In this document: positions 17,713 to 29,068 of the stretch, in pieces
Layout of the letters: each line of letters opens with the position of its first letter
Numbering within the stretch: the stretch's first letter is position 1
Source of the DNA: an uncultured Clostridia bacterium
GTDB taxonomy: Bacteria; Bacillota; Clostridia; Oscillospirales; Butyricicoccaceae
Reading direction: 5' to 3'
Assembly (NCBI GenBank): GCA_944381055.1
Contig: CALWJQ010000081.1
Span: 40,907 to 104,906 of the forward strand
DNA length: 64,000 bases
Program-made: the position numbers and the translations under genes
Notes under the pieces: model-generated
What the model saw: the letters and a program-made list of their open reading frames with translations, nothing else
What the model was told of the DNA's origin: nothing
The model's database searches: none

Positions 17713-19242
17713 CTATCTGCTGAACGGGATGATGATCAGCCGTCCGGCGTCCAGCTCGCCTTCGCCCGTGATTTTGTTGGCAGCCAGAATGTCCGCCGAT
17801 GTGGTCCCGTACTTTTTGGCGATTTGCCAGATGGTGTCATGGCCGTCATAAGCGCGCAAAATCAAGGTGCCGCGTCTCGGGTGTGCCTTGCAGCTCTGCT
17901 TGTTGAGCCGGCACCCTTTGACCTGCCGGCAGGACTGCTCAACCGGGCTGACGCAGGTAAAGACCGCCTTTCCAGTCAGGCAGAGGCCGCCGTCTTCAGC
18001 GATCGCAGCCTGCGGGTCGGCACATTCCAACCTGAGCCTGGCGCCCTTGACAAACGGCTTTTCAAGCTGCGCTTCGACCTCGACCTTGCGGCTGAGGCAG
18101 CCAAGCCCGCCGTCTGCGCGCTCATACAACACCTGGAAAGACACCCAGCCGACGGCCGATGTATCGCCGGGCAGGGGTTTGCGGCATTCACAGCCTGCCG
18201 CTACATCAGCGATCCGAACGGCGGCCTCGTCAGACTGTGCGGTTTCTGAAATGACGGCCGTCACGCTTTGATGCTCGTCGCCGGTGCTCGCTATAACTTC
18301 AGCTGTTTCCAGTTCGCAGTCATAGGCGGTGCTGTACAGGTCGGTCAGGATGCGGACGGAAATTTTGCGCCGGACAAAAGCCTGCGCCGACGCGGTCAGG
18401 CTGCATTGCAGCACTGCTGCGCCGTCGGCCCCGGCCGTCAACCGGATCTCTTTCTGCATGAGCAGGTAAGAAACGCTGACGTCGTCGCCGGCGTCGGTGT
18501 TGTCAGCTTCGATGATTTGCGCGAAAGGAAGATGATAAACGTGCTGCGACAGGCTGCCGTCCTTTTCCGCCATCACGACCGCCTTGACGCAGGCGCTGCC
18601 GCGCAGCATGATTTTGTTGGTCAGTACCTTTTGCTCTTCAGTGATCCAGGCGACCTCGCTGCGGTACAGCCTGTCTGCCGGCAGGACATTGCCGCCGGAA
18701 AGGCGGATTTCTTCGTTGATCACCAAACGCCGTTCATGCAGTCCGGCCAGCATCAGCGGCTGAACCGTCTGCACCAGCGTGTTGACGCCGTCTTCGGCCG
18801 CGCACTCCACCCCTTCGACAAACTCGGCGGCGCCGGCCCGGTAAATCTGTGCATTCAGGCAATAATGCGTTTTGACCGACAACTTTCGCGGGTTGACCAG
18901 CGACGCCTGCGCGCTGATGACCTCGCAGGATGCAACCAGCGTGTCTTCGGGCCCTGCTTCCGGCACGTCTGCGGCACAGGAAAATGGCGTCGTCCCCTCG
19001 ACCTGCCAGATGGACGCATTCCCCTCCGCCATGTAAAAAATACGCGATCGCACTTCGCCGCTGGCACGGACTTTCCCTGCCTGGACAGACTTTTCACGGA
19101 CACAGATGTCCGAACTGGCGCAGAGAATCCGCAAAACGTCGGGATTGACGTCGGGCACAATGGTTTCCAGCGTCTCTTCCTGACTGTAAGCGCCGTCGGA
19201 CACAAGGGTATATTGGTTAATTTTATTTTTGAGCAGCTCCAT
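17713..19242 (-). CDS. sipL: SPOCS (DUF3794)/LysM protein, SipL-like SpoIVA partner
   Basis: Protein of 509 residues with repeated DUF3794 (SPOCS) domains over residues 1-450 and a single C-terminal LysM domain (YDGHDTIWQIAKKYGTTSADI, then a terminal IIPFSR). Length and layout match SipL of Clostridioides difficile, a coat protein of similar size that binds SpoIVA through its LysM domain. Adjacency to spoIVA supports this, since the product would work with its neighbour in basal coat assembly. No signal peptide is present, consistent with a mother-cell cytosolic protein. AAAGGAAGG lies upstream of ATG 19242. Confidence 0.82.
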   Translation of the reverse strand: MELLKNKINQYTLVSDGAYSQEETLETIVPDVNPDVLRILCASSDICVREKSVQAGKVRASGEVRSRIFYMAEGNASIWQVEGTTPFSCAADVPEAGPEDTLVASCEVISAQASLVNPRKLSVKTHYCLNAQIYRAGAAEFVEGVECAAEDGVNTLVQTVQPLMLAGLHERRLVINEEIRLSGGNVLPADRLYRSEVAWITEEQKVLTNKIMLRGSACVKAVVMAEKDGSLSQHVYHLPFAQIIEADNTDAGDDVSVSYLLMQKEIRLTAGADGAAVLQCSLTASAQAFVRRKISVRILTDLYSTAYDCELETAEVIASTGDEHQSVTAVISETAQSDEAAVRIADVAAGCECRKPLPGDTSAVGWVSFQVLYERADGGLGCLSRKVEVEAQLEKPFVKGARLRLECADPQAAIAEDGGLCLTGKAVFTCVSPVEQSCRQVKGCRLNKQSCKAHPRRGTLILRAYDGHDTIWQIAKKYGTTSADILAANKITGEGELDAGRLIIIPFSR

Positions 19243-19301
19243 CAGACAACCCTTCCTTTACTGATATGGTTTCCTGCTCTCATGTGTATGGCCGTAAAGA
19301 C

Positions 19302-19333
19302 AAAAAAAGAACGGCGATCGCTTCGATCGCCGT
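19302..19333 (-). terminator. Terminator of the atp operon
   Basis: A perfect 10-bp stem (19311-19320 with 19324-19333, 3-nt loop) is followed on the minus strand by TCTTTTTTTG. It lies about 40 nt after the atpC stop and closes the ATP synthase operon before sipL. Confidence 0.92.
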
Positions 19334-19374
19334 CTTTCGGCTGCCAAAACCCGGCTTGGCCTGGTTTGGACGGT

Positions 19375-19776
19375 TTATTTCTGCTGTGCGACGCGCAGGC
19401 GGATCTGCGCGCGCTTGAGGGCTGCGGACGCAAAGCCCTTTTCATCTTTTGTGTCAGCGGCTTCCAGAGCGGCCTGGGCACGTTCAAGCGCGTTTTGCGC
19501 GCGGGCGACGTCAATATTTTCCTGCCACTCAAAGGCCGAAGCCACCACGCGTACCCTGTCGCCCGTGACGGCCAGCATCCCGCCCATACAGGCGGCACGG
19601 CGGGTCTTGCCGTCCGCCGTGACGCGGGCTTCGCCATATCCCAGCGCCGTCACATAATCGATGTGCCGCGCAAGGATGCAGACGTCGCCGTCAATGGTGC
19701 GCACCAAGATGCTCTCTGCATCACCGTCAAAGCACAGCCCGTCCGCCGTCACGATTTGCAGATGAAACGAAGCCAA
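19375..19776 (-). CDS. atpC: F1 ATP synthase epsilon subunit
   Basis: Central-stalk subunit of 133 residues. An N-terminal beta-sandwich (LQIVTADGLCFDGDAESILVRTIDGDVCIL, with GMLAVTGDRVRVVAS) is followed by a C-terminal two-helix segment rich in Ala, Arg and Glu (ARAQNALERAQAALEA) that in other species can inhibit ATP hydrolysis. The usual GxxGILPxH motif is degenerate here (GDVCILARHIDY). Last gene of the operon, 40 nt after atpD. Confidence 0.93.
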   Translation of the reverse strand: MASFHLQIVTADGLCFDGDAESILVRTIDGDVCILARHIDYVTALGYGEARVTADGKTRRAACMGGMLAVTGDRVRVVASAFEWQENIDVARAQNALERAQAALEAADTKDEKGFASAALKRAQIRLRVAQQK

Positions 19777-19815
19777 GCTCTTTCACATCCTCTCTGTGTA
19801 TCAGACGGCCGTCTG

Positions 19816-21249
<1,434 letters not shown>

Positions 21250-22098
21250 TTACTGCTCAGCACCGGCGACAATTTCGGTAATTTCCTGGGTAATGGCGCC
21301 CTGGCGCGCGCGGTTGTAGCGCAGGCTGAGATCATCGATCATTTCCGCGGCGTTTTTGCTGGCAGCATCCATCGCTGTGCGGCGCGCCCCCAGCTCGGAC
21401 GCCAGCGACTCGGACGCCGCGCAGAACAAAATCCCGGTGACATACTGCGGCACAATGGCGTCATAGACGGCGGAGCACGACGGCTCATACAAAATCAGAG
21501 GCGCCTTTTTCTCTTTTTCCCCCCGCACATCGTGAATGGGCAGAACCTTTATCACGGCGGGATCCTGTGTCAGCATGGACACGAAATTGGTATATACCAC
21601 AAACAGTTCGTCAAAATCGCCGCTGCGGTACCCTTCGGTCAGGACGGACGCAATGTCTTCACAGTCGCTGTGTCCGAGCGTTTCCACCGAAACGTAGCGC
21701 TGGCTGACAAGCTCGAAGCCGTGCCGTGAAAAGTACTCGACCGCCTTTTTCCCCACGGGCAGCACCATGCACGTCTTGCCTGCCATACTGGCCGCCGCCA
21801 GGCGGAATACGTTGGCGTTGTATCCGCCCGCCAGGCCCCTGTCGCCGGCAATGACGACATAGCAGGACTTTTTCACCGGGCGCTGCAAAAGATACGGCGA
21901 GCTGAAGTCGCGGTTGCTGACCGCAATATCGGTCAGCGTATCATGCAAAATGTTAAAAAACGGACGGCGCCGCTCGGCGTTTTCTTTGGCGCGGCGCAGC
22001 TTCGAGGATGCGACAAGCTCCATGGCTTTGGTAATTTGCATGGTACTCTGTACGCTTTTGACCCGAAGCTTAATATCTTTCATTGAGGCTCCTGCCAT
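21250..22098 (-). CDS. atpG: F1 ATP synthase gamma subunit
   Basis: Rotor shaft subunit, 282 residues. The N-terminal coiled-coil helix starts at DIKLRVKSVQSTMQITKAMELVASSKLRRA and the C-terminal one ends LSLRYNRARQGAITQEITEIVAGA; both family signatures are intact. The start could be ATG 22098 or the internal Met five codons later (MKDIKLR); the first is taken because of its GGAGGG site. It lies 18 nt after atpA. Confidence 0.96.
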   Translation of the reverse strand: MAGASMKDIKLRVKSVQSTMQITKAMELVASSKLRRAKENAERRRPFFNILHDTLTDIAVSNRDFSSPYLLQRPVKKSCYVVIAGDRGLAGGYNANVFRLAAASMAGKTCMVLPVGKKAVEYFSRHGFELVSQRYVSVETLGHSDCEDIASVLTEGYRSGDFDELFVVYTNFVSMLTQDPAVIKVLPIHDVRGEKEKKAPLILYEPSCSAVYDAIVPQYVTGILFCAASESLASELGARRTAMDAASKNAAEMIDDLSLRYNRARQGAITQEITEIVAGAEQ

Positions 22099-22116
22099 GC
22101 AAACGCCCTCCCTTCG

Positions 22117-23631
<1,515 letters not shown>

Positions 23632-23661
23632 CTAAACCACCAACTTTCACTAGGTAACGCT

Positions 23662-24195
23662 TCAGGCCATCAGCACCTGCCGAAGAGCCTCCAGCCGCCC
23701 CGCAACGGTCCCATCCAGCTCTTTGCCCGCGTACGACACCCGGATGCCGCCGAGAATTGCCGGATCGATCCGGCAGTCAAGCAGCACGCTTTTTCCCGTC
23801 GCGGCCTCAAGCTTATCCTTAAGCGCCCGCTTCTGCTCTTCCGTCATTTCAACGGCGCTGACGGCGGTGACCGGCAGGATTCCCCGCTGCTTGTACAAAA
23901 GCGCCGTGTATTCGTCGACGCACTTCGGCAAAGCCGCAATTACCGACTTTTCGCAGAGCAGCTTGACGGTATTGAGCGCATACGGCTGGACACGGCCGCG
24001 GAACGCCTCGTCGAGCAGGGACAGCCGTTCGCCGGCGGCGACAGCCGGATTGCTCAGCAGGCGGACATAGTCCGGGTTCTGTTCGAACAGGCCGCATATC
24101 AGGCGCAGGCTGCCCAGCACTTCGTCTTCGCAGTGCTCCTCAGCCGCCAGGCTGAACAGGGCGGCGCCGTATTCTTTGCCCAATGCCGGCGTCAT
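23662..24195 (-). CDS. atpH: F1 ATP synthase delta subunit (OSCP)
   Basis: Peripheral-stalk subunit of 177 residues joining F1 to subunit b. It has the helical N-terminal domain (YGAALFSLAAEEHCEDEVLGSL) and the C-terminal signature with LDCRIDPAILGGIRVSYAGKELDGTVAGRLEAL. Its ATGA overlaps the atpF stop by 4 nt. Confidence 0.95.
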   Translation of the reverse strand: MTPALGKEYGAALFSLAAEEHCEDEVLGSLRLICGLFEQNPDYVRLLSNPAVAAGERLSLLDEAFRGRVQPYALNTVKLLCEKSVIAALPKCVDEYTALLYKQRGILPVTAVSAVEMTEEQKRALKDKLEAATGKSVLLDCRIDPAILGGIRVSYAGKELDGTVAGRLEALRQVLMA

Positions 24196-24698
24196 GACAC
24201 GTCACCGACGCGGTCGATGAAGTCACGGATCAGTTCACCGTGCGTTTTTGCGTCAATTTCTTTTTCCACGACTTTTCCTGCCAGATCCAGGGCGAGAGCC
24301 GAAATATCATTTTTCAGCTCGCCCGCCGCCTTTCTGCGGTCGTTTTCAATTTCGCGCTGGGCCTTGGCTTTCATTGCCGAAACTTCGGCGCGCGCTTCGC
24401 TGAGCATTTCCTCTGTACGGGCGGACGCGCGTTCGTTCGCCGTGCGCACGATGTTGCCGGCCTCTTCATAAGCGCCTTTCAGACGTTCTTCATACTCGGA
24501 CTGCATGGTCTGCGCACTCTGGCGGGCCTCTTCGGCCTGCTGGTACGTAGATTCGACTTCAGCGGCCCGCTGATCCAGAATTTTCTGCACCGGTTTGAAC
24601 AGAAAATGCTTGAGCGCAGCCGCCAGAATGAACAGGTTGCAGATGGTGAAGATAAAGGTCCACGGCATCACTGTGACCAGCGACTGAAAATTTTCCAT
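24192..24698 (-). CDS. atpF: Fo ATP synthase subunit b
   Basis: Peripheral stalk protein, 168 residues. One N-terminal membrane helix (WTFIFTICNLFILAAALKHFLF) is followed by KPVQKILDQRAAEV, the conserved b-subunit junction, and then by a long charged coiled coil rich in Ala, Glu, Arg and Gln. There is a single b gene rather than a b/b' pair. It overlaps atpH by 4 nt and follows atpE by 41 nt. Confidence 0.95.
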   Translation of the reverse strand: MENFQSLVTVMPWTFIFTICNLFILAAALKHFLFKPVQKILDQRAAEVESTYQQAEEARQSAQTMQSEYEERLKGAYEEAGNIVRTANERASARTEEMLSEARAEVSAMKAKAQREIENDRRKAAGELKNDISALALDLAGKVVEKEIDAKTHGELIRDFIDRVGDVS

Positions 24699-24739
24699 GG
24701 AATCTCCCCCTTTGGATCAGATACTTTCCGGCGCGCGGC

Positions 24740-25015
<276 letters not shown>

Positions 25016-25070
25016 CTAAAATTCCTTGGTTTTCTATTCCAGCGGTCAAAGAGCCGGCCGATCCGGCGCC

Positions 25071-25817
25071 TTACTCTTCAGCCGCATTGGCGATATAGAG
25101 CATCGTCAGCATACAGAAAATAAACGCCTGCATGAAGCTCGAAAACAGATCGAAATAGACCGACAGCACCGCCGGGATGCCGACCTGTAAAATGGGGATG
25201 GAGCCCAAAACCTCGCCCAGCGCCCCCGGCAGCCAGCCGAACAGCGCATGAGACGCCAACGCCAGCGCGGCGTACACCAGTGTGCTGATAACGCTGCCGG
25301 AAACGACGTTGCCAAAATGACGGAACGCCATCGAGATCGGGGTTGCCAGCTCGCTCAGGATGTTGAACGGGGTCAGGACAACGACGGGCTGCGTGTAGCC
25401 TTTCAAGTACCCGCCCAAACCGTTGGTTTTGATTTTGGTCGCCGTGATCATCACAAAGACGACGACCGCCCACGCAAGCTCAGTCGACAAATCAGCCGTC
25501 GCCGGCTGCGCGCCGACCAGGCTGGACAGGCTGCACAATGCTGACGTTGAAAAAATCGCTGTGACAAACGGAACCATATAGCGGAACTTTTCGCCCATAT
25601 TCCCGATCACAAACCGGTTTGCCGTTTGAACCAGGAACTCGGCCACGATCTGTTTTTTGCCCGTCGGGCGAACTTTAAGACCATGGGTCAGCCAGATGCA
25701 CAGGCCTATAATCAGGGCCATGACACACCAGGCGTTTACCATGGTCTCGGTAATGGGGATTCCCCCCAGTATGGGAATTTCAAAGAAAATGCGCGCGCCG
25801 TTGATTTCCACATTCAT
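25071..25817 (-). CDS. atpB: Fo ATP synthase subunit a
   Basis: Stator channel subunit, 248 residues with five or six membrane helices. The essential Arg is in ATPISMAFRHFGNVVSG, where most bacteria have SLSLRLFGN. Upstream is a conserved LTPFNILSELATP stretch. It provides the two ion half-channels that meet subunit c. Its start overlaps the atpI stop by 4 nt; 67 nt separate it from atpE. Confidence 0.95.
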   Translation of the reverse strand: MNVEINGARIFFEIPILGGIPITETMVNAWCVMALIIGLCIWLTHGLKVRPTGKKQIVAEFLVQTANRFVIGNMGEKFRYMVPFVTAIFSTSALCSLSSLVGAQPATADLSTELAWAVVVFVMITATKIKTNGLGGYLKGYTQPVVVLTPFNILSELATPISMAFRHFGNVVSGSVISTLVYAALALASHALFGWLPGALGEVLGSIPILQVGIPAVLSVYFDLFSSFMQAFIFCMLTMLYIANAAEE

Positions 25818-26266
25818 TGGTTGGTATTTTCCCTCCCATCCTCTTCAACCGGGGCGTCCTGCTTTTTGGGGAGGTCCGCGATTTTCAGTATGTGCATGAT
25901 ATAAATGGTGATACTCGGAAAAATAAAGGGCAGCAGCACGGCCAGCCAGTTAAAGCACGGCAGCACCATGCCCATTACGCCAACGGCCAGCATTAAAAGC
26001 GTGCGCAGCGTGTAAGATACCTGTATTTTGGTTTTTGCCTGCGTATGGGTCGATTCCGCGCTTTTCTGCATGGTGTACGCCATAAGGAAAAAATTGACAA
26101 TGGCATACGCCGTCCCCAAAAGCGCCCCCCACAGCACAGGCCAGTCAAAATGGCCGCACAGGGCAAAGATCACGACCATCACAGCGGACAGTGCAGTACA
26201 GCCTATCGCGATACGGATGGTTTCCTTTTTGACGACGGGGTTGACGGACATACGTTTTCCTCCCAT
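25814..26266 (-). CDS. atpI: ATP synthase subunit I-like membrane protein
   Basis: Membrane protein of 150 residues with four hydrophobic segments: two near residues 20-65 and two near 87-127, the second pair separated from the first by a Thr/Lys/Gln-rich stretch. The pattern fits the ATP synthase I family (AtpI), helper proteins for c-ring assembly encoded before atpB. The C-terminal 20 residues are charged (KKQDAPVEEDGREN). Start ATG 26266 or the internal Met six codons in (MSVNPVVKKE). It lies 1 nt after atpZ. Confidence 0.8.
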   Translation of the reverse strand: MGGKRMSVNPVVKKETIRIAIGCTALSAVMVVIFALCGHFDWPVLWGALLGTAYAIVNFFLMAYTMQKSAESTHTQAKTKIQVSYTLRTLLMLAVGVMGMVLPCFNWLAVLLPFIFPSITIYIMHILKIADLPKKQDAPVEEDGRENTNQ

Positions 26267-26267
26267 C

Positions 26268-26522
26268 TTAATGATCGTCGCGCGGCCTGTCCGACGCTTT
26301 TTTCTGCACCAGCGTCAAAAATTTCCACAAGCTGACAAGGCCGCTTGCCAGGCCAAACAGCAGCGCCGCTATCATCACCCAGCCGCCCCAGCCAAAGCGG
26401 CTTTGCAGCCACCGGGCCGCCAGCAGGCACAAAATCATCGGCGATGCCACCGAAAGCCCCACCTGCGTCAGATACGAAAGGCCGCGCATGATTTCAAGCA
26501 TTCCGCTTTTCCGTTCATTCAT
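26268..26522 (-). CDS. atpZ: AtpZ/AtpI family small membrane protein
   Basis: Protein of 84 residues with two predicted membrane helices (VGLSVASPMILCLLAARWL and VMIAALLFGLASGLVSLW), the hairpin layout of AtpZ. Members are encoded at the head of atp operons and have been linked to Mg2+/Ca2+ handling and c-ring assembly. It is the first gene of this operon, directly behind a strong promoter. Confidence 0.75.
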   Translation of the reverse strand: MNERKSGMLEIMRGLSYLTQVGLSVASPMILCLLAARWLQSRFGWGGWVMIAALLFGLASGLVSLWKFLTLVQKKASDRPRDDH

Positions 26523-26566
26523 GCTTTCAGCCAGCCATCTTTATGTGAAATTAATATCATAGATTT

Positions 26567-26594
26567 ATTATAGCATAGTTTGGGAAAATAGCAA
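26567..26594 (-). promoter_or_regulatory. Promoter of the atp operon
   Basis: Minus strand TTGCTA (26594-26589), 16-nt spacer, TATAAT (26572-26567) preceded by TGC, which makes it also an extended -10 site. The leader before atpZ is then about 40 nt. It is back to back with the promoter of the + strand glycosyltransferase gene. Confidence 0.85.
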
Positions 26595-26619
26595 GTGCGG
26601 CCGGCAATTTTTTCATCCA

Positions 26620-26648
26620 TTGACCGGCAAGGGCGAATATTATATAAT
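26620..26648 (+). promoter_or_regulatory. Promoter of the glycosyltransferase-CsaB gene
   Basis: TTGACC (26620-26625), exactly 17 nt, TATAAT (26643-26648): a near-perfect sigmaA promoter about 60 nt ahead of ATG 26717. Confidence 0.88.
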
Positions 26649-26716
26649 CCATATTAAAGCGCTGCCCGCCCGGCGGAGCGGCGCGCAAAAGCGTCAGACT
26701 GAAACGAGGTTACTGT

Positions 26717-28948
26717 ATGAAAATTATGCACGTCGCCGGCGGCGGCGACCGGGGCGGCGCCAAGCCGCACATCCTTTCGCTCTGTTCCCGTCTGAAAGAA
26801 AACAATGAGCTGCGGCTTTTCAGCCTTCGCAAAGGCGAATTTTCCGATGAAGCCGAAGCGGCCGGCATTGATACGACAACCATTTACTCGCGGTTCGTTT
26901 TGGGCGACTACATCCGTTTAATCCGCGAAACGCGGCGATGGAAGCCGGACATTGTCCACTGTCACGGCGCCAAAGCCAATACAGCCGGCGTCCTGCTCAA
27001 GCTGTTCTGCCGCTCGACTATTGTGACCACCGTACACAGCGACTACCGGCTCGACTATATGCACAGCTTCCTGCGCCGCAATACTATTGGGCGGCTCAAC
27101 GCCGCGGCGCTGCGCGCCTTTGATTATTATGTCACCGTTTCGGACACTTTCCGCAACATGCTGGTCGAACGCGGGTTTTCCCCGCTTAAAATCATGACCA
27201 TTTACAACGGCCTCGATTTTTCCCAGAAAGCGCCGTCCTTTGATCGCGCCGAATACCTGCGTTCAGTCGGGCTGGACTACCAGGAAGGCGACGTGGTTTT
27301 GGGCATCCCCGCCCGTTTAAACCCGGTCAAGGATCTTTCAACCCTGCTGTACGCCTTTGCCAAAGCCCACGAAAAAAATCCCCGCATCAAGCTGATGATC
27401 GGCGGCGACGGCGAAGAAAAGGACAAGCTTATCGATCTGGCCAAATCGCTCAAGCTGGGACGCAGCGTCAGCTTTCTCGGCTGGGTGTCCGACGTCCCGC
27501 GCTTTTTCGCCGCGTGCGACATCGACGTCCTGTGCTCGATTTCCGAATCCTTCCCCTACTCCATCCTGGAAGGCATCCGCGAGGGCTGCGCCGTCATCAC
27601 GAGCGACGTCGGCGGAATGAGCAGGCTCATCACCCACGGTGAAGACGGGTATATCTTTCAGCCGCGCGACGTCGACACCTTTGCCGAATATATCCTGGAT
27701 CTGTCCCTCGATGCAGACAAGCGCCGCCGTTTCGCGCAGCGGCTGTACGAAAAAGCCTCGGTCACCTATTCGCTCGAAGGAATGGCCCGGCGGCAGTATG
27801 AAATCTACGAAAACATCTGTGCGCGCGAAGCCCGCCGTGCTTCGCGGCGGCGCGACGGCGTCTTGATCTGCGGCGCGTACGGGCGCGGCAACGCCGGCGA
27901 CGAGGCCATTTTAAAGGCCATTCTCAACGCCATGCGCCAAATCGATCCGCAGCTTCCCCTGACCGTCATGACGCGCAAGCCGGAAGAAACCGAGCTGTTG
28001 CATGGAGTTCGGGCCATTTATACTTTCAGCTTTTTCTCGTTCCTGCGCGCCATGCGGCGTTCGACCCTGTTCATCAACGGCGGCGGCAGCCTCATTCAGG
28101 ATATTACGTCAAGCCGTTCGCTGTATTTTTACCTTTTCACCATCTGGGCCGCACAGCATCTGGGCTGCAAGGTCCTGATGTACGGCTGCGGCATCGGGCA
28201 TGTCGGCCGGGCGCGCAACCGGCGCATTGCCTCGCGCATACTGGACAAAAACGCCGACATCATCACCCTGCGCGACGCTGTTTCACAGGCCGAGCTCGCC
28301 AGTATGGGGGTCACGCGCCCGGATATCCGGCTGGCGGCCGACCCGGCCATGAGCCTGACGCCCCGCCCGGCGGCCGACGCCGACGCTTTCCTTGCCGGCT
28401 GCGGAATTCCCGCTGACGGCCGCTACCTGTGCTTTTCGCTGCGCTCGTGGCTGGATTTCGACCGGTTTGACATTTACGCCCGGGCCGCCGATTATGCGCA
28501 CGAAAAATACGGCCTGACCGCTATTTTTCTGCCCATTGAACAGCCTCGCGACATCGATCCGTCCGTACGGGCCTCCCGGTGCATGAAGTCCCCCTATTAT
28601 ATCATTGACACGCCGCAGGACGTCGAGCTGACCATTGCTCTTTTGCAGAAAATGCAGGCCGTTTGCGCCATGCGGCTGCATGCGCTGGTTTTTTCCGCTG
28701 CGGCCGGCGTCCCTTTTATCGCCACATCCTATGACATCAAAGTCAACGGGTTTATGGAGTATATCGGCTGCGGCGGCGCCTGCTGCGCGCTCAGGGACTT
28801 GACTGCGGACTGGCTCTGCAACGCCATCGACAACGTCATGTCGCAGGACAGCCGCCGATCCGGCGAAGCAATCTCACACCGCCTTGTCGAACTGGAACGT
28901 GAAAACGTCTGCGCCGCCAGGCAGCTGCTGGGCCAGGGGAACAGCTGA
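26717..28948 (+). CDS. csaB: GT4 glycosyltransferase fused to CsaB-like polysaccharide pyruvyltransferase
   Basis: Two-domain protein of 743 residues. Residues 1 to about 370 are a GT-B glycosyltransferase of family GT4: an N-terminal Gly-rich motif (HVAGGGDRGGAKPHI), FVSDTF-type centre (VTVSDTFRNMLVERG), IPARLNPVKDLSTLL and the donor site SISESFPYSILEGIREG. From about 375 a CsaB/PssM pyruvyltransferase domain starts at GVLICGAYGRGNAGDEAIL, with INGGGSLIQD and a C-terminal MRLHALVFSAAAGVPF. CsaB adds pyruvate to secondary wall polymers, which lets SLH-domain proteins bind. CsaB proteins are usually single-domain, so the fusion couples sugar transfer and pyruvylation. It stands alone between a promoter and a terminator. 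Confidence 0.88.
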   Translation: MKIMHVAGGGDRGGAKPHILSLCSRLKENNELRLFSLRKGEFSDEAEAAGIDTTTIYSRFVLGDYIRLIRETRRWKPDIVHCHGAKANTAGVLLKLFCRSTIVTTVHSDYRLDYMHSFLRRNTIGRLNAAALRAFDYYVTVSDTFRNMLVERGFSPLKIMTIYNGLDFSQKAPSFDRAEYLRSVGLDYQEGDVVLGIPARLNPVKDLSTLLYAFAKAHEKNPRIKLMIGGDGEEKDKLIDLAKSLKLGRSVSFLGWVSDVPRFFAACDIDVLCSISESFPYSILEGIREGCAVITSDVGGMSRLITHGEDGYIFQPRDVDTFAEYILDLSLDADKRRRFAQRLYEKASVTYSLEGMARRQYEIYENICAREARRASRRRDGVLICGAYGRGNAGDEAILKAILNAMRQIDPQLPLTVMTRKPEETELLHGVRAIYTFSFFSFLRAMRRSTLFINGGGSLIQDITSSRSLYFYLFTIWAAQHLGCKVLMYGCGIGHVGRARNRRIASRILDKNADIITLRDAVSQAELASMGVTRPDIRLAADPAMSLTPRPAADADAFLAGCGIPADGRYLCFSLRSWLDFDRFDIYARAADYAHEKYGLTAIFLPIEQPRDIDPSVRASRCMKSPYYIIDTPQDVELTIALLQKMQAVCAMRLHALVFSAAAGVPFIATSYDIKVNGFMEYIGCGGACCALRDLTADWLCNAIDNVMSQDSRRSGEAISHRLVELERENVCAARQLLGQGNS

Positions 28949-28978
28949 CGTTGCCGTGATTTTTCCGTATCAGATTCA

Positions 28979-29016
28979 AAAAGCCTCGACCGGGCAATCT
29001 GCCGGCCGGGGCTTTT
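28979..29016. terminator. Terminator between the csaB-like gene and the kinase-like gene
   Basis: Arms 28979-28993 and 29002-29016 pair over 15 positions with one wobble and one mismatch, with an A-run before and a T-run after. It can serve both converging genes. Confidence 0.75.
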
Positions 29017-29068
29017 CGTGATGGCAATCGTGTAGGCAGGGTGCGCGCAGCCTGCTGAGCCGGCGCTG

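Noticed and set aside
16264..18249. Long open frame of 661 codons on the plus strand
   Set aside because: It is antisense to spoIVA and the end of sipL, has odd composition without domains, and exists because high GC content removes stops from the opposite strand. spoIVA is beyond doubt.
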